From Nonomuraea candida (GTDB lineage Bacteria; Actinomycetota; Actinomycetes; Streptosporangiales; Streptosporangiaceae), in contig NZ_JOAG01000024.1 in the NCBI RefSeq assembly GCF_000725485.1, positions 43,856 to 107,855 of the forward strand: a stretch of DNA of 64,000 nt. The letters run 5' to 3'. Position numbers and translations under genes: made by a program. Each line of letters opens with the position of its first letter. Position 1 is the stretch's first letter. Below, in pieces: positions 34,587-43,343 of the stretch. A model generated the notes under the pieces. That model ran no database searches. It was not told where the DNA came from and saw only the letters and a program-made list of their open reading frames with translations.

Positions 34587-35783
34587 GTGGACAGTTCGGT
34601 GTACGTCTTCGCCGAGGACCTGCGCGGCGAGGGCGTCGAGCGGGTGCTCGACAGGATCAGCGCGTACGGCGTGTCCGGCGTCACCGTCGGCGCCGTGCAC
34701 CACGCCTCCCGCGACATCACCCCGCACGGGCTGTCCAGGCTGACCCTGCGCCACGACGGAGCGCACTTCACGCCGCCGCCGGAGCTGTTCGACGGGCTCC
34801 GGCTGGCGCCCGTGCCCGGCTACACCGACGTGTTCGACGGGCTGCGCGAGGCCTGCGCGAAACGGTCCATGAAGCTCCACGGCTGGACGGTCTTCCTGCG
34901 CAACGCCACGCTCGGCACCCGCCATCCCGACGTGACCGTGCGCGACTGCTTCGGCGACCGCGGCTCGCTCACCGACCTGTGCCCCGCCCATCCCGACGTG
35001 CGCGAATACGCCGTCGCGCTGGCCCGGGCGGTGGCCAGGCTCGGGGTCGACAGCGTGGTGGCCGAGTCGCTGCACTTCAGGCCGATCGAGCCGCAGCGCT
35101 CGTACGTGCCGCTCGGGCCGATGGACGCCTACCTGTTCGGGCTCTGCTTCTGCGACTACTGCCTGCGGCGGGCCACCGACCTGGGCGTCAACGCCGAGGT
35201 GGCGCGCGACGAGTGCGCCCGGGTCGTGGGCGGCGTCTTCGACGGCGACCCGCCGGCCCAGGGCGAGGTGACCAGGGCGGCGCTGACGGCGTACGCGGGG
35301 CCCGACGTGGTCGCCTACGCCCGCGCCCGCTCCGAGACCGTCACCACGCTGGTGTCCGAGGTGGCCTTCGCGGTCGCCGACGAGGGTTCCAAGCTGGTCT
35401 TCGTGGACGCGACCGGCGCTGTCAAGGGCCACGCCGACGGGCTGCCCGCGCCCGGCCTGGCCGCCCACGACGCGTGGCAGTTCGGCGTCGACCTGGTGGC
35501 GCTGGGCGACCTCGTGCCGGCGTTCGGCGTGCCCGCCTACGCCCGCGACGCGGCGCGGGTGGCCGACGACGTGGGCGCCTACCTGCGGTCGGTGGGCAAG
35601 GACCGCGAGGTGCGGGCCGTGCTGCGGCCCGGCCACCCCGACAGCGACTCCACCGACCGGCTGGTGGCCAAGGCCCGCGCGGCCAAGGCGGCCGGGGCGA
35701 TGGCGGTCGACTTCTACGCGTACGGGCTGGCGCCGCACCCGGTGCTCGACCGCATCCCGGCCGCCCTGGCGGAGGCCCTCTAG
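34587..35783 (+). CDS. TIM-barrel-like protein of unknown function (putative glycoside-hydrolase-like fold)
   Basis: 398 residues starting GTG 34587, nine bases after ridA. Alternating strand/helix segments such as GVSGVTVGAVHHASRD, VDSVVAESLHF and AMAVDFYAYGLAP suggest a TIM barrel like those of uncharacterised GH10-like proteins. A small Cys cluster (GLCFCDYCLRRA, around residue 189) is notable. No signal peptide, so cytosolic. I do not recognise a characterised member; the operon suggests a step or sensor in D-amino-acid or acyl-amino-acid metabolism. Confidence 0.7.
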   Translation: MDSSVYVFAEDLRGEGVERVLDRISAYGVSGVTVGAVHHASRDITPHGLSRLTLRHDGAHFTPPPELFDGLRLAPVPGYTDVFDGLREACAKRSMKLHGWTVFLRNATLGTRHPDVTVRDCFGDRGSLTDLCPAHPDVREYAVALARAVARLGVDSVVAESLHFRPIEPQRSYVPLGPMDAYLFGLCFCDYCLRRATDLGVNAEVARDECARVVGGVFDGDPPAQGEVTRAALTAYAGPDVVAYARARSETVTTLVSEVAFAVADEGSKLVFVDATGAVKGHADGLPAPGLAAHDAWQFGVDLVALGDLVPAFGVPAYARDAARVADDVGAYLRSVGKDREVRAVLRPGHPDSDSTDRLVAKARAAKAAGAMAVDFYAYGLAPHPVLDRIPAALAEAL

Positions 35784-36094
35784 CCCAGGTTCTTGCGCTG
35801 GACCTGCCAGGGGCCCGAGCAGCGCCCGCAGGCCGGCCCGACGAACACGGCCCTGGCCGTGGCGTCGCCCTTGAGCTGCCACTTCAGCCAGGCCGCGCCC
35901 ACCCGGCCGAACTCGCCGCCGTTGGGCTGGGCGTAGGTGCCGAAGTGTCCCACGTCCAGGTTGCCCATGAACGCGGGCAGCCCGGCCGGCAGGCGGTTCC
36001 AGTCGTCCATGGCGTTGTCGTAGGCGATGTCGCTCGGCCCGCCGATGAAGTAGCCGATCGGCGCGTGCAGGCGGGCGAGCGGCGTCGAGCAGCA
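35780..36094 (-). pseudogene. 3' remnant of an alpha/beta-hydrolase (esterase-like) gene
   Basis: The minus-strand frame carries STPLARLHAPIGYFIGG, then DNAMDDWNRLPAGLPAFMGN, GHFGTYAQPNGGEFGRV, a Trp/Lys stretch and CGRCSGPWQVQRKN before the stop. This looks like the C-terminal third of a secreted hydrolase; the GHFGTY His could be the catalytic base. No matching N-terminal part or nucleophile elbow precedes it: upstream sequence switches to the TetR 3' end. The stop overlaps the end of the convergent TIM-barrel gene by 4 bp. Confidence 0.6.
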
Positions 36095-36144
36095 TCTCGG
36101 CGGAGGTAGGGGCCATCAATGGCGTGCGGGAATGACGGGTGATA

Positions 36145-36741
36145 TCACCGATGCCGACCGTCATGGAAAGGGTCACGGGTCGGCACGCCGCCGGCCACCC
36201 CGTCCAGGACGGTCGCGACCGCCTGCGCGGCGAAGCCGTCGTGCACCGGCAGGCCGCGGAAGACCGCCCGCGTCCACACCGCGCCGGCCAGCAGGTCGAC
36301 GATCAGCATCGGGTCCGCCGACTCCGCCAGCTCGCCCCGGCGCACCGCGCGCTCGAAGATCTCCCGCTCCCTGGCGAACCTGTCGGCGAAGAAGCGCCGC
36401 GCGTCCAGCTCCGGATGGCGCACGGCGGCGCCCAGCGCGGCCACCGCGACGTCGCTGCCCGGCGGCTCGGTCAGCAGCCGCCGCACGCCCTCCACCAGGG
36501 CCACGAGGTCGCCCCGCAGGCTCCCCGTGTCGGGCGCCTCGAAGGCCAGCACGTCGGACTCGACCAGCGCCGCCGCCAGCAGCGCCGCCTTCGACGGCCA
36601 CCACCGGTAGATCGTGGTCTTGTTGACGCCCGACCGCTCGGCCACCCCCTCGACGGTCAGCCCGTCGTAGCCCCGCTCGGCGACCAGCCGCAACGTCGCA
36701 TCGAAGATCTCCTGCTGCTTCCTCGGCGCCATAGGGGTCAT
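36145..36741 (-). CDS. TetR-family transcriptional regulator
   Basis: 198 residues. N-terminal HTH: QQEIFDATLRLVAERGYDGLT, VEGVAERSGVNKTTIYRWWPSKAALL, followed by an all-helical TetR ligand domain of the C-terminal type common beside exporters. The start at 36741 overlaps the TGA of the LysE gene (ATGA), so it is translated with it; an ATG three codons later is the alternative. It probably controls the LysE-type exporter (inference). Confidence 0.9.
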   Translation of the reverse strand: MTPMAPRKQQEIFDATLRLVAERGYDGLTVEGVAERSGVNKTTIYRWWPSKAALLAAALVESDVLAFEAPDTGSLRGDLVALVEGVRRLLTEPPGSDVAVAALGAAVRHPELDARRFFADRFAREREIFERAVRRGELAESADPMLIVDLLAGAVWTRAVFRGLPVHDGFAAQAVATVLDGVAGGVPTRDPFHDGRHR

Positions 36742-37352
36742 TCTCGCCCGGCGAACGCCGTGGCCACGCCCAGGCCCAGGTAGACGACGCCGCTGATGTG
36801 CCGCAGGGTCCTGGCGCCGCGTTCGAGGCGGCGGGCCAGGGCGCCGGCGGTGAAGGCGTACACGATGTCCGAGATCAGGCCCAGGAGCAGCAGCGTGAGG
36901 CCGAACACCGTCACCTGGAGGGCGGGCGGGCCCGCCTCCGGGGTCACGAAGTGCGGCAGGAACGCCAGGAAGAACAGCGCCACCTTGGGGTTGAGCACGT
37001 TGACCAGCACGCCTTCGAGGAACACCTTGCGCAGCGGCTGCGGCTCCGGCCTGTCCGTGCCCGCGTCCTTGCCGGTGAACGCGCGGATGCCGAGGTAGAC
37101 GAGGTAGGCCACGCCGGCCCACTTGATGATCGCGAACAGCGTGGCCGACCGCGCGATCACGTACGACAGGCCCGCCGCGGCGGCCGCGATGTGCACGAGC
37201 GTGCCCAGCTCCACGCCCAACGCGCTGGCCAGGCCCGCCGCCCGGCCCTGGGCGAGCCCCCGGGCGGCGATGTAGAGATGGTTCGGCCCCGGGATGAGCA
37301 CCAGGGCGAGCGAGGCCGTCACGAACAGCGCGAAAGTCGTTGGGGGAATCAC
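36738..37352 (-). CDS. LysE/RhtB-family amino-acid exporter
   Basis: 204 residues, six transmembrane helices. Family motifs: the N-terminal VLIPGPNHLYIAARGLAQGRAAGLASALGVELG (here split between two helices), IKWAGVAYLVYLGIRAF, and VNVLNPKVALFFLAFLPHFV. Such proteins export amino acids or homoserine lactone by proton antiport. GTG start without a clear ribosome site. It is coupled to the TetR gene downstream and divergent from the LuxR ATPase. Confidence 0.9.
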   Translation of the reverse strand: MIPPTTFALFVTASLALVLIPGPNHLYIAARGLAQGRAAGLASALGVELGTLVHIAAAAAGLSYVIARSATLFAIIKWAGVAYLVYLGIRAFTGKDAGTDRPEPQPLRKVFLEGVLVNVLNPKVALFFLAFLPHFVTPEAGPPALQVTVFGLTLLLLGLISDIVYAFTAGALARRLERGARTLRHISGVVYLGLGVATAFAGRE

Positions 37353-37454
37353 AAAGCAGCAGCGTAAGATGGTTTTGGTATGTCGAAGAAGGCCAATTCA
37401 GAGCTGATTTCCCGGACCAATGCTTTGTCGGAGGGGCGTGGCATAGTTTCAGGC

Positions 37455-40250
37455 GTGAACGGTCTTCTCGTCGGGCGCTCCACAGAGCTGGCCGGGCTGG
37501 TCCAGGTCCTCACCTCCGCCGCCGAGGGCCTGGCCGGGGTGGCGCTCGTCGGCGGCGACGCGGGGATCGGCAAGACCAGGCTGGTCACCGAGCTGGCCGC
37601 CGAGGCCCGCGAGCGCGGCTTCAACGTGCTGGTCGGCCAGTGCGCCGAGCTCGGCGACGCGCTGCCCTACCTGCCGCTGGCCGACGCGCTGCGCGGCGCC
37701 GAGCCGGCCGTGCGCGAGGCCGCCGCCGCCCACCCCATGCTGGGCCAGCTCCTGCCGGGCACCGAGAGCGCGCCGTCGGCCGGGCTCACCCAGCAGCGGC
37801 TGTTCGGCTCGCTGCTCGGGCTGCTCGCCGACGTGCAGCCGGTGCTGTTCGTGATCGAGGACCTGCACTGGGCCGACCGCTCCACCCGTGACCTGCTGGT
37901 CTTCCTCAGCCGCATGGTGCAGAGCGAGCGGGTCTGCGTCGTCGGCACCTACCGCACCGACGACCTGCACCGCCGCCACCCGCTGCGCTCCGTGCTGGCC
38001 GAGCTCAAGCGCCTGCCCACGGTGATGAGCGTGGAGCTGCGGCCGCTGGGCTCCGGCGAGATGGCCGACTACGTCGCCAGCCTGGGCGACGTCGACGCCC
38101 AGGAGCTCGGTCTCATCGTCTCCCGCGCCGACGGCAACCCGTTCTACGCCGAGGAGCTCCACGCGGCCATGGCCGAGGGCGACAGCCTGCCCGACGGGCT
38201 GGCCAGCCTGCTGATGTCCCGGGTCGAGGTGCTGTCGGAGGCCGGGCAGCGGGTGCTGCGGGCCGCCGCCGTGGCCGGGCGCAGCGTGGAGGACGAGCTG
38301 CTGCGGGAGGTCGCGGGGCTGCCGCTGGCCGAGTTCGAGGAGGCGGTCAGGGAGATCGTCTCGCGCGGGCTGCTCAAGGTCCGCGGCCACGGCTACTCCT
38401 TCCGCCACGCCCTGCTGCAGGAGGCCGTCTACACCGACCTGCTGCCGGGCGAGCGCACCAGGCTCCACGCCGCCTTCGCCCGCCTGCTCACCTCTCCCGC
38501 CGAGCTGGCTCACCACCACCTGGCCGGCCACGACCTGGCGGGCGCGCTGGCGGCCTCGGCCGAGGCGGGCAGGCAGGCCGAGCGGGTGGGCGCGCCCGCC
38601 GAGGCCCACAGCCACTACGACCGCGCGCTCGGCCTGTGGGACCGCGTGGACGACGCGGCCCGGCTGGCCGGGGAGGGCCGCGTGGAGCTGGCCTTCCGCA
38701 GCGCGATCATGGCCGCCGACAGCGGCGACAAGCACCGGGCGGTGGTCCAGCTCCGCGCGCTGCCGCAGACCTCCCAGGTGAGCGAGCGGCTGGCCTACTA
38801 CCTCTACGAGACCGACGACCGGGCCGGGGCGATCGCGGCGGCCGAGCGGGCCGTCGAGAGCGCGCAGGACCAGGCCGAGCTCGCCCGCGCGCTGGCCACC
38901 TACGCCCGCACGCTGCTGTGGAGCCCGCGCCACCAGGAGGTCGAGGCCCTGTGCGCCCGGGCGCTGGAGACCGCCCGCGCCGCCGGGGCGGACGACGCCG
39001 AGGTGGGCGCGATGCTCACGCTGGCCACGTTCGTCGAGCTCCGCGGCGACCTGCACCGGGCCCACGAGCTGGTCGACGCCGGCATGGCCCGGCGCACCGG
39101 CGACCTGGCGATGAACCTGCGGGCCCGCTTCCACCACGCCCGCATCCACTACGAGCAGGGCGTGCTCGACCACGCCGCCGAGGTGGCCGACGAGGGCATC
39201 CGCATCGCGCTCGAACACGGGCTCAAGTGGAGCACCTACGGCACCGACCTGCGCTTCCTGCGCTTCCTCATCCACTACGTGGCCGGCGAGTGGGACCAGG
39301 CCGAGGCCGTGGCGGCCGGCTTCGGCACGCGGGTGGGCACCGTGCCGGAGGCGACCCTGTCGTCGTTCGCGCTGTTCATCGAGGTCGCGCGGGGCCTGCC
39401 CGCGGTCGAGGGGCGGCTGAGCTGGCTGCGGCCGTTCTGGTCCGACGAGCTGGTCTCCTACATGTCCCGGGGCCTGGCGGCCGAGCACGCGATCTGGCGC
39501 GGCGACCCGGCGACCGCGCTGGAACACGTCCGCGCGATCATGGCCGATCAGGTCGACGGCGACGCCACCAACCTGCGCATCGCCGCCATCGGGCTGTGGG
39601 CGCTGGCCGAGCTGGGCACCACCGAGGGTGCCGACGAGCTGCGCGCCCACGCGCGGGTGGCCGTCGAGGGCGGCCCGATCGGGCAGGGCGGCTACCTGGG
39701 CCCCGAGGGGCGGGCGTGGGAGCTGCGGGTGGAGGCCGAGTGGCACCGCGTGCACGGGCGGTTCGACGTCGAGCTGTGCCGCCGGGTGGTCGAGGCGTTC
39801 GGCTTCGGCTTCGTGTACGAGACCGCGCGCGCCCGATGGCGGCTGGCCGAGGCGCTGCTGGCGGCGGGCGACCGGGAGGCGGCGCAGGCGGAGTGGGAGC
39901 TGGCCCGTGAGACGGCGGGCAAGCTGCGGGCCGTGCCGCTGGAGAACGCGCTGCTGGAGTTCGGGCGGCGGGCCCGGTTCGGCGCCGGGTCACGCGGCGC
40001 GGCCGCCGGCCCGGCCTCCGGCGCCGCCGGCGGTGACGGGCCGGCCGGTGAGGGCGGCTCGCTGACCGCGCGGGAGGCCGAGGTGCTGCGGCTGGTCGCC
40101 GAGGGGCTGACCAACCGGGAGATCGCGCAGCGGCTGTTCATCGCGCAGAAGACGGTGAGCGTGCACGTCTCCAACATCCTGGGCAAGCTGGAGGTGTCCA
40201 CGCGCACGCACGCCGCGGCGGTGGCCCGGGAGCGGGGGCTGCTGGACTAG
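37455..40250 (+). CDS. Large AAA-ATPase LuxR-family regulator (LAL type)
   Basis: 931 residues from GTG 37455. An ATG at 37380 would add 25 codons, but those have A/T-rich third positions unlike the rest. N-terminal Walker A GGDAGIGKT (33-41) and Walker B VLFVIEDLHWAD define the STAND-type ATPase; then comes a roughly 500-residue helical/TPR region, and the C-terminal LuxR HTH LTAREAEVLRLVAEGLTNREIAQRLFIAQKTVSVHVSNILGKL. Such regulators activate catabolic or antibiotic genes after ATP and inducer binding. Its target is not obvious here. Confidence 0.88.
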   Translation: MNGLLVGRSTELAGLVQVLTSAAEGLAGVALVGGDAGIGKTRLVTELAAEARERGFNVLVGQCAELGDALPYLPLADALRGAEPAVREAAAAHPMLGQLLPGTESAPSAGLTQQRLFGSLLGLLADVQPVLFVIEDLHWADRSTRDLLVFLSRMVQSERVCVVGTYRTDDLHRRHPLRSVLAELKRLPTVMSVELRPLGSGEMADYVASLGDVDAQELGLIVSRADGNPFYAEELHAAMAEGDSLPDGLASLLMSRVEVLSEAGQRVLRAAAVAGRSVEDELLREVAGLPLAEFEEAVREIVSRGLLKVRGHGYSFRHALLQEAVYTDLLPGERTRLHAAFARLLTSPAELAHHHLAGHDLAGALAASAEAGRQAERVGAPAEAHSHYDRALGLWDRVDDAARLAGEGRVELAFRSAIMAADSGDKHRAVVQLRALPQTSQVSERLAYYLYETDDRAGAIAAAERAVESAQDQAELARALATYARTLLWSPRHQEVEALCARALETARAAGADDAEVGAMLTLATFVELRGDLHRAHELVDAGMARRTGDLAMNLRARFHHARIHYEQGVLDHAAEVADEGIRIALEHGLKWSTYGTDLRFLRFLIHYVAGEWDQAEAVAAGFGTRVGTVPEATLSSFALFIEVARGLPAVEGRLSWLRPFWSDELVSYMSRGLAAEHAIWRGDPATALEHVRAIMADQVDGDATNLRIAAIGLWALAELGTTEGADELRAHARVAVEGGPIGQGGYLGPEGRAWELRVEAEWHRVHGRFDVELCRRVVEAFGFGFVYETARARWRLAEALLAAGDREAAQAEWELARETAGKLRAVPLENALLEFGRRARFGAGSRGAAAGPASGAAGGDGPAGEGGSLTAREAEVLRLVAEGLTNREIAQRLFIAQKTVSVHVSNILGKLEVSTRTHAAAVARERGLLD

Positions 40251-40252
40251 CC

Positions 40253-40306
40253 GCTCCAGAGCGGGCAGGCGCTCCGGGGCGGGCAGGCGCTCCAGAGCGG
40301 GTGAGG
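40253..40306. repeat. 18-bp tandem repeat, three copies, just after the LuxR stop
   Basis: GCTCCAGAGCGGGCAGGC at 40253, GCTCCGGGGCGGGCAGGC at 40271 and GCTCCAGAGCGGGTGAGG at 40289. Each unit has a GCTC...GAGC-type mini-hairpin. Confidence 0.88.
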
Positions 40307-40416
40307 AGGCCGTGTGCAGAGGTCACTCGCCGGGATCACTCGCCGGGGCCGGTCGTCCGGGGCCGGCCTCAGGGCCGGCCGTCCGGAGGGCGGTCCCATG
40401 GGGCGGTCGTCCGGGG
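40307..40416. other. Repeat-rich spacer up to the substrate-binding-protein stop
   Basis: Contains a doubled GGTCACTCGCCGGG/GATCACTCGCCGGG unit (about 40320-40350) and several CGGTCGTCCGGGG-like units reaching the stop at 40417. I see no coding sequence. Confidence 0.55.
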
Positions 40417-41385
40417 TCAGGAGGCGCCTTCGGCCACGAGGCCGGTGACGTCGAATTTCTGCTTCAGGTAGCCGAACTCCAGCATGAGGTCCGCCACCCG
40501 CTGCACCCGCGCGGGATCAACGGCCGTGGAGAAGCCGCCGAGCTTCATGCCGGCCGCCGTGTCCCGGTCGATCTTCGTGTACTTCTCCAGCGCCGGCGCG
40601 ACCTCGGCCGGGGTCGACAGGGCCAGCTCGGCGCCCTTGCGCAGGGCCCGCTGGAAGGCCGCGACGACCTTCGGGTTGTCCTGGGCGAAGGTCTCCGTGG
40701 CGAGATAGCCGGCGATCGGGAAGTCGGCCGTCGTCCCGGCGAAGGGCTCGGCCAACGCGACCGCCCCGAACGTGCCCGCCGCGGCCTGGCTGAACGGCTC
40801 GGGCAGGAACGCGACGTCCACCTGCCCGCTCTGCAGCGCCCCGGCCATCTCCGGGAAGGGCCGCTCGGCGAACTTGACGTCCTCCGGCCGCAGCCCCACG
40901 GGCTTCAGCACGGCGCTGACGGTCAGCGTGGCGACGTTGTTGAGCGTGTTCACGCCGATGGTCTTGCCCTTGAGCTGCGACAGCTCGGTGATCGGGGAGT
41001 CCTCCCTGGTCATGAGGGTGAAGTTGCCGGGCTTGGCGACGTACGCGTCTCCGACGATTTTGATCTTGACGCTGCCGCTGGCGGCGGCGAGCAGCGCGGA
41101 GACGTAGTTGCTGTGCATGATGTCGAGCTTGCCCGAGACCAGGTCGGGCATGGCCGCCGCGCCGCCCGCGATGAGCTCGGTCCGGACCTTGAGCCCCTCG
41201 GCGGCGAAGTAGCCCTTGTCGATGGCGAGCTGGATGGGGGCCACCTCGGGCAGCGGCAACATCCCGATCGTTATTTCGGTCTTTTCTAATCCATTTGCCT
41301 GCCCACCCGAATCACCTCCCGAGCCGCAGGAACCGATCAGTAATGTGGTGAGGACGATCAGGGAGACGCGCCGGAAAGCCAACAT
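40417..41385 (-). CDS. ABC-transporter substrate-binding lipoprotein (NMT1/SsuA-like)
   Basis: 322 residues from ATG 41385 (GGAG 5 nt upstream). A lipoprotein signal ends in LIGSC, and a Gly/Ser spacer follows. The periplasmic-binding domain has IGMLPLPEVAPIQLAIDKGYFAAEGL, LKGKTIGVNTL and VAFLPEPFSQAA, as in NitT/TauT-family binding proteins for nitrate, sulfonates, taurine or thiamine precursors. The ligand is not determinable. It is the third gene after two permeases; no ATPase gene is in this group. Confidence 0.88.
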   Translation of the reverse strand: MLAFRRVSLIVLTTLLIGSCGSGGDSGGQANGLEKTEITIGMLPLPEVAPIQLAIDKGYFAAEGLKVRTELIAGGAAAMPDLVSGKLDIMHSNYVSALLAAASGSVKIKIVGDAYVAKPGNFTLMTREDSPITELSQLKGKTIGVNTLNNVATLTVSAVLKPVGLRPEDVKFAERPFPEMAGALQSGQVDVAFLPEPFSQAAAGTFGAVALAEPFAGTTADFPIAGYLATETFAQDNPKVVAAFQRALRKGAELALSTPAEVAPALEKYTKIDRDTAAGMKLGGFSTAVDPARVQRVADLMLEFGYLKQKFDVTGLVAEGAS

Positions 41386-41456
41386 GCCCACTCCAAAAGG
41401 GGAAACGCATCCGGTAAGGCGAGATTCTTGAGCTTATCCGTCGGCCGTCGGGAAGG

Positions 41457-42245
41457 TCATGGGCTTTTCGCGGCGTCCTGCCAGATGAGCAGGCGTCTCT
41501 CCAGCACCAGAAAGCCCTGGTTCAGCAGATATCCCAAAATGCCGAGCAGGGCGATCGCCCCCCACACGCCCGGCAGGTCGAACGCCCGCTGCGCCGCCCG
41601 CAACTGGAACCCGATGCCCTCGGTGCTGAAGAACTCCGCGATGACCATGAGGATCAGCGCGAGCGAGAGGCTCAGCCGCAGGCCGGTGACGATCTTCGGC
41701 GCGGCCGACGGCAGGATGACCCGCAGCAGCCGCCGGCCGGCCGGGAACCCGAACACCCGCGCCGTCTCCAGGTGCAACGGCTCCACGTTGCGCGCCCCGT
41801 CCGCCGCGTTGAACAGCACCGGCCACACGATGCCGAACGTGATCGTGGCGACCTGCATACGCGTGCCCGTCGAGAACAGCGCCAGGAACATGGGCAGCAG
41901 CGCGGGCGGCGGCAGCGCCCGGCCGAACTGGATGACCGGGTCGAGGAAGCGGTAGAGCAGCGGCGAGCGCCCGAGCGCCACGCCGGCGGCCACCCCCACG
42001 ACCCCGGCCAGCAGCCATCCCGCCAGCAGCCGGCCCAGGCTCGGCGGGAAGTTGGCCAGGGCGACGTCGTTCAGCCAGAGCCGGGCCGCAGGGCCGGTGA
42101 ACCACAACTCGCGCATCCGTACGGCGATCGCCGACGGCGGCGGGAAGAACGGGTGCCCCATCGAGCGCGTGGCCAGCTCCCACCCGGCGAGCACGACCGG
42201 TACGACCCACCACCGCGCCAGCCCCCTGACCAGCCGCCCGGTCAC
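41457..42245 (-). CDS. ABC-transporter permease (NitT/TauT type), second subunit
   Basis: 262 residues. Six membrane helices with the EAA loop ETARVFGFPAGRRLLRVILPSAAPKIVTGLRLSLSLALI. It is similar in plan to the preceding permease, so the two probably form a heterodimeric channel. The GTG start overlaps the TGA of permease 1 (GTGA at 42242-42245). The substrate-binding lipoprotein follows 71 bp downstream. Confidence 0.88.
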   Translation of the reverse strand: MTGRLVRGLARWWVVPVVLAGWELATRSMGHPFFPPPSAIAVRMRELWFTGPAARLWLNDVALANFPPSLGRLLAGWLLAGVVGVAAGVALGRSPLLYRFLDPVIQFGRALPPPALLPMFLALFSTGTRMQVATITFGIVWPVLFNAADGARNVEPLHLETARVFGFPAGRRLLRVILPSAAPKIVTGLRLSLSLALILMVIAEFFSTEGIGFQLRAAQRAFDLPGVWGAIALLGILGYLLNQGFLVLERRLLIWQDAAKSP

Positions 42246-43036
42246 CGGGCCGCTCCCGGGCGCCAGTGGAAGAGGCGGCGCTCGGCCCAGACGAACGCGC
42301 CGTTGGTGGCGACGCCGAGCAGCCCCGCCCACACGGTGGCGGCCACGGTCAGCGTCAGGCCGTCGGGGCTGCTGCCGGCCAGGATGATGAAGGTGCCGAT
42401 CCCGTCGGAGCCGCCCGCGAGCAGCTCCGTGCTGATGGCCAGGATGAGCGCGATCGTGGCCGACACCCGGATGCCGGTCGCGATGAACGGCGCCGTGCTC
42501 GGCAGCGAGACGCGCAGCAGCACCGCGAGCCGGCCGAAGCCGAAGGCGCGCAGGGTCTCCTCGGCCAGGGGATCGACCTCTCTGAGGCCGTACATGGTGT
42601 TGATCAGGATCGGCCAGGTGGAGGCGTACACGATGATCGCGACCTTCATGTCCAGTCGCTCGGTGAACACGAACGCGGCCAGCGGGATGAGCGCCACGGA
42701 CGGGATGGGCCGCAGGAACTCGATCACCGGCCGCAGCGCCGCCTCGATCGGCGGCACGCTGCCCAGCAGCAGCCCCGCCGGCACGGCCAGCGCCACCGTC
42801 AGCGCCAGCCCCAGCGCCCATCCCGCGAAGGTGGCGGCGACGTCGAGCAGGAACTCGGGGTCGGCCGCCAGCCCCGCGGCGGTGACCAGTACGGACGAGG
42901 CGAGCGGGAACTGCGCGGGGGAGACGAGCCCGAGGCGGCCGGCCGCCTCCGCCAGGCACAGCAGGCCGGCCACGCCGAGGAGACCGCAGAACAACGCGCT
43001 GTCGAAAGGCCGCCGATGGGTGAGCCGGGGGATCAA
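42242..43036 (-). CDS. ABC-transporter permease (NitT/TauT type), first subunit
   Basis: 264 residues. Six helices and the EAA loop ETLRAFGFGRLAVLLRVSLPSTAPFIATGIRVSATIALILAISTELL. The only usable start is TTG 43036, which sits at the foot of a perfect 14-bp hairpin (43034-43069), so translation initiation may be controlled by RNA structure. No ATP-binding subunit gene is found upstream or downstream in the window; a shared ATPase elsewhere would be needed. Confidence 0.85.
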   Translation of the reverse strand: MIPRLTHRRPFDSALFCGLLGVAGLLCLAEAAGRLGLVSPAQFPLASSVLVTAAGLAADPEFLLDVAATFAGWALGLALTVALAVPAGLLLGSVPPIEAALRPVIEFLRPIPSVALIPLAAFVFTERLDMKVAIIVYASTWPILINTMYGLREVDPLAEETLRAFGFGRLAVLLRVSLPSTAPFIATGIRVSATIALILAISTELLAGGSDGIGTFIILAGSSPDGLTLTVAATVWAGLLGVATNGAFVWAERRLFHWRPGAAR

Positions 43037-43069
43037 CGGGGCGTCCCGCCGGGGAGGGACGCCCCGTTG
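43034..43069 (-). promoter_or_regulatory. 14-bp hairpin containing the permease start codon
   Basis: CAACGGGGCGTCCC and GGGACGCCCCGTTG form a perfect stem with an 8-nt loop. In the mRNA the TTG start is paired at the base of the stem. It could be a translational switch or thermosensor; no known riboswitch class is recognised. Confidence 0.5.
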
Positions 43070-43089
43070 AGGTGAAATGCCATAAAGCT

Positions 43090-43121
43090 CTCCATATTCC
43101 TCCGAGTCGGCGAATATGGAG
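43090..43121. promoter_or_regulatory. 10-bp inverted repeat upstream of the ABC permease operon
   Basis: CTCCATATTC-N12-GAATATGGAG, perfect arms, centred about 70 bp upstream of the permease start in an AT-richer stretch. Candidate operator. Confidence 0.5.
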
Positions 43122-43198
43122 TCAGAGTAACGATCAATTACCGGCGTCGGCGAGACACGATTTTCCGCGTGCCGGCCGCAGGCGCTTCGTTCCTCATA

Positions 43199-43343
43199 TC
43201 CGGGGGAGGGGCGGCCGTCATGTGTCCACCGCGATTTGCCGCGGAGGTTCTCCGCGACCGGGGGCGGCCGTCATGCGTTCGCCGTGATTTGCCGCGGTTG
43301 TTCTCCGAGTCCGGGAGACGGCGGTCGTCACGCGCTCACTGTG
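43199..43343. repeat. Tandem repeat of 53-57-bp units at the end of the sugar-acid kinase gene
   Basis: The anchor CGGCCGTCATG recurs at 43212 and 43265 and, diverged, at 43322 (CGGTCGTCACG), with ATTTGCCGCGG and TTCTCCG in register. The third copy contains the kinase gene stop (43336). Confidence 0.8.

Noticed and set aside
43034..43121. Known guanidine, SAM or thiamine riboswitch before the NitT/TauT-type permease
   Set aside because: Only simple stems are visible; none of the conserved cores of those riboswitches can be recognised.
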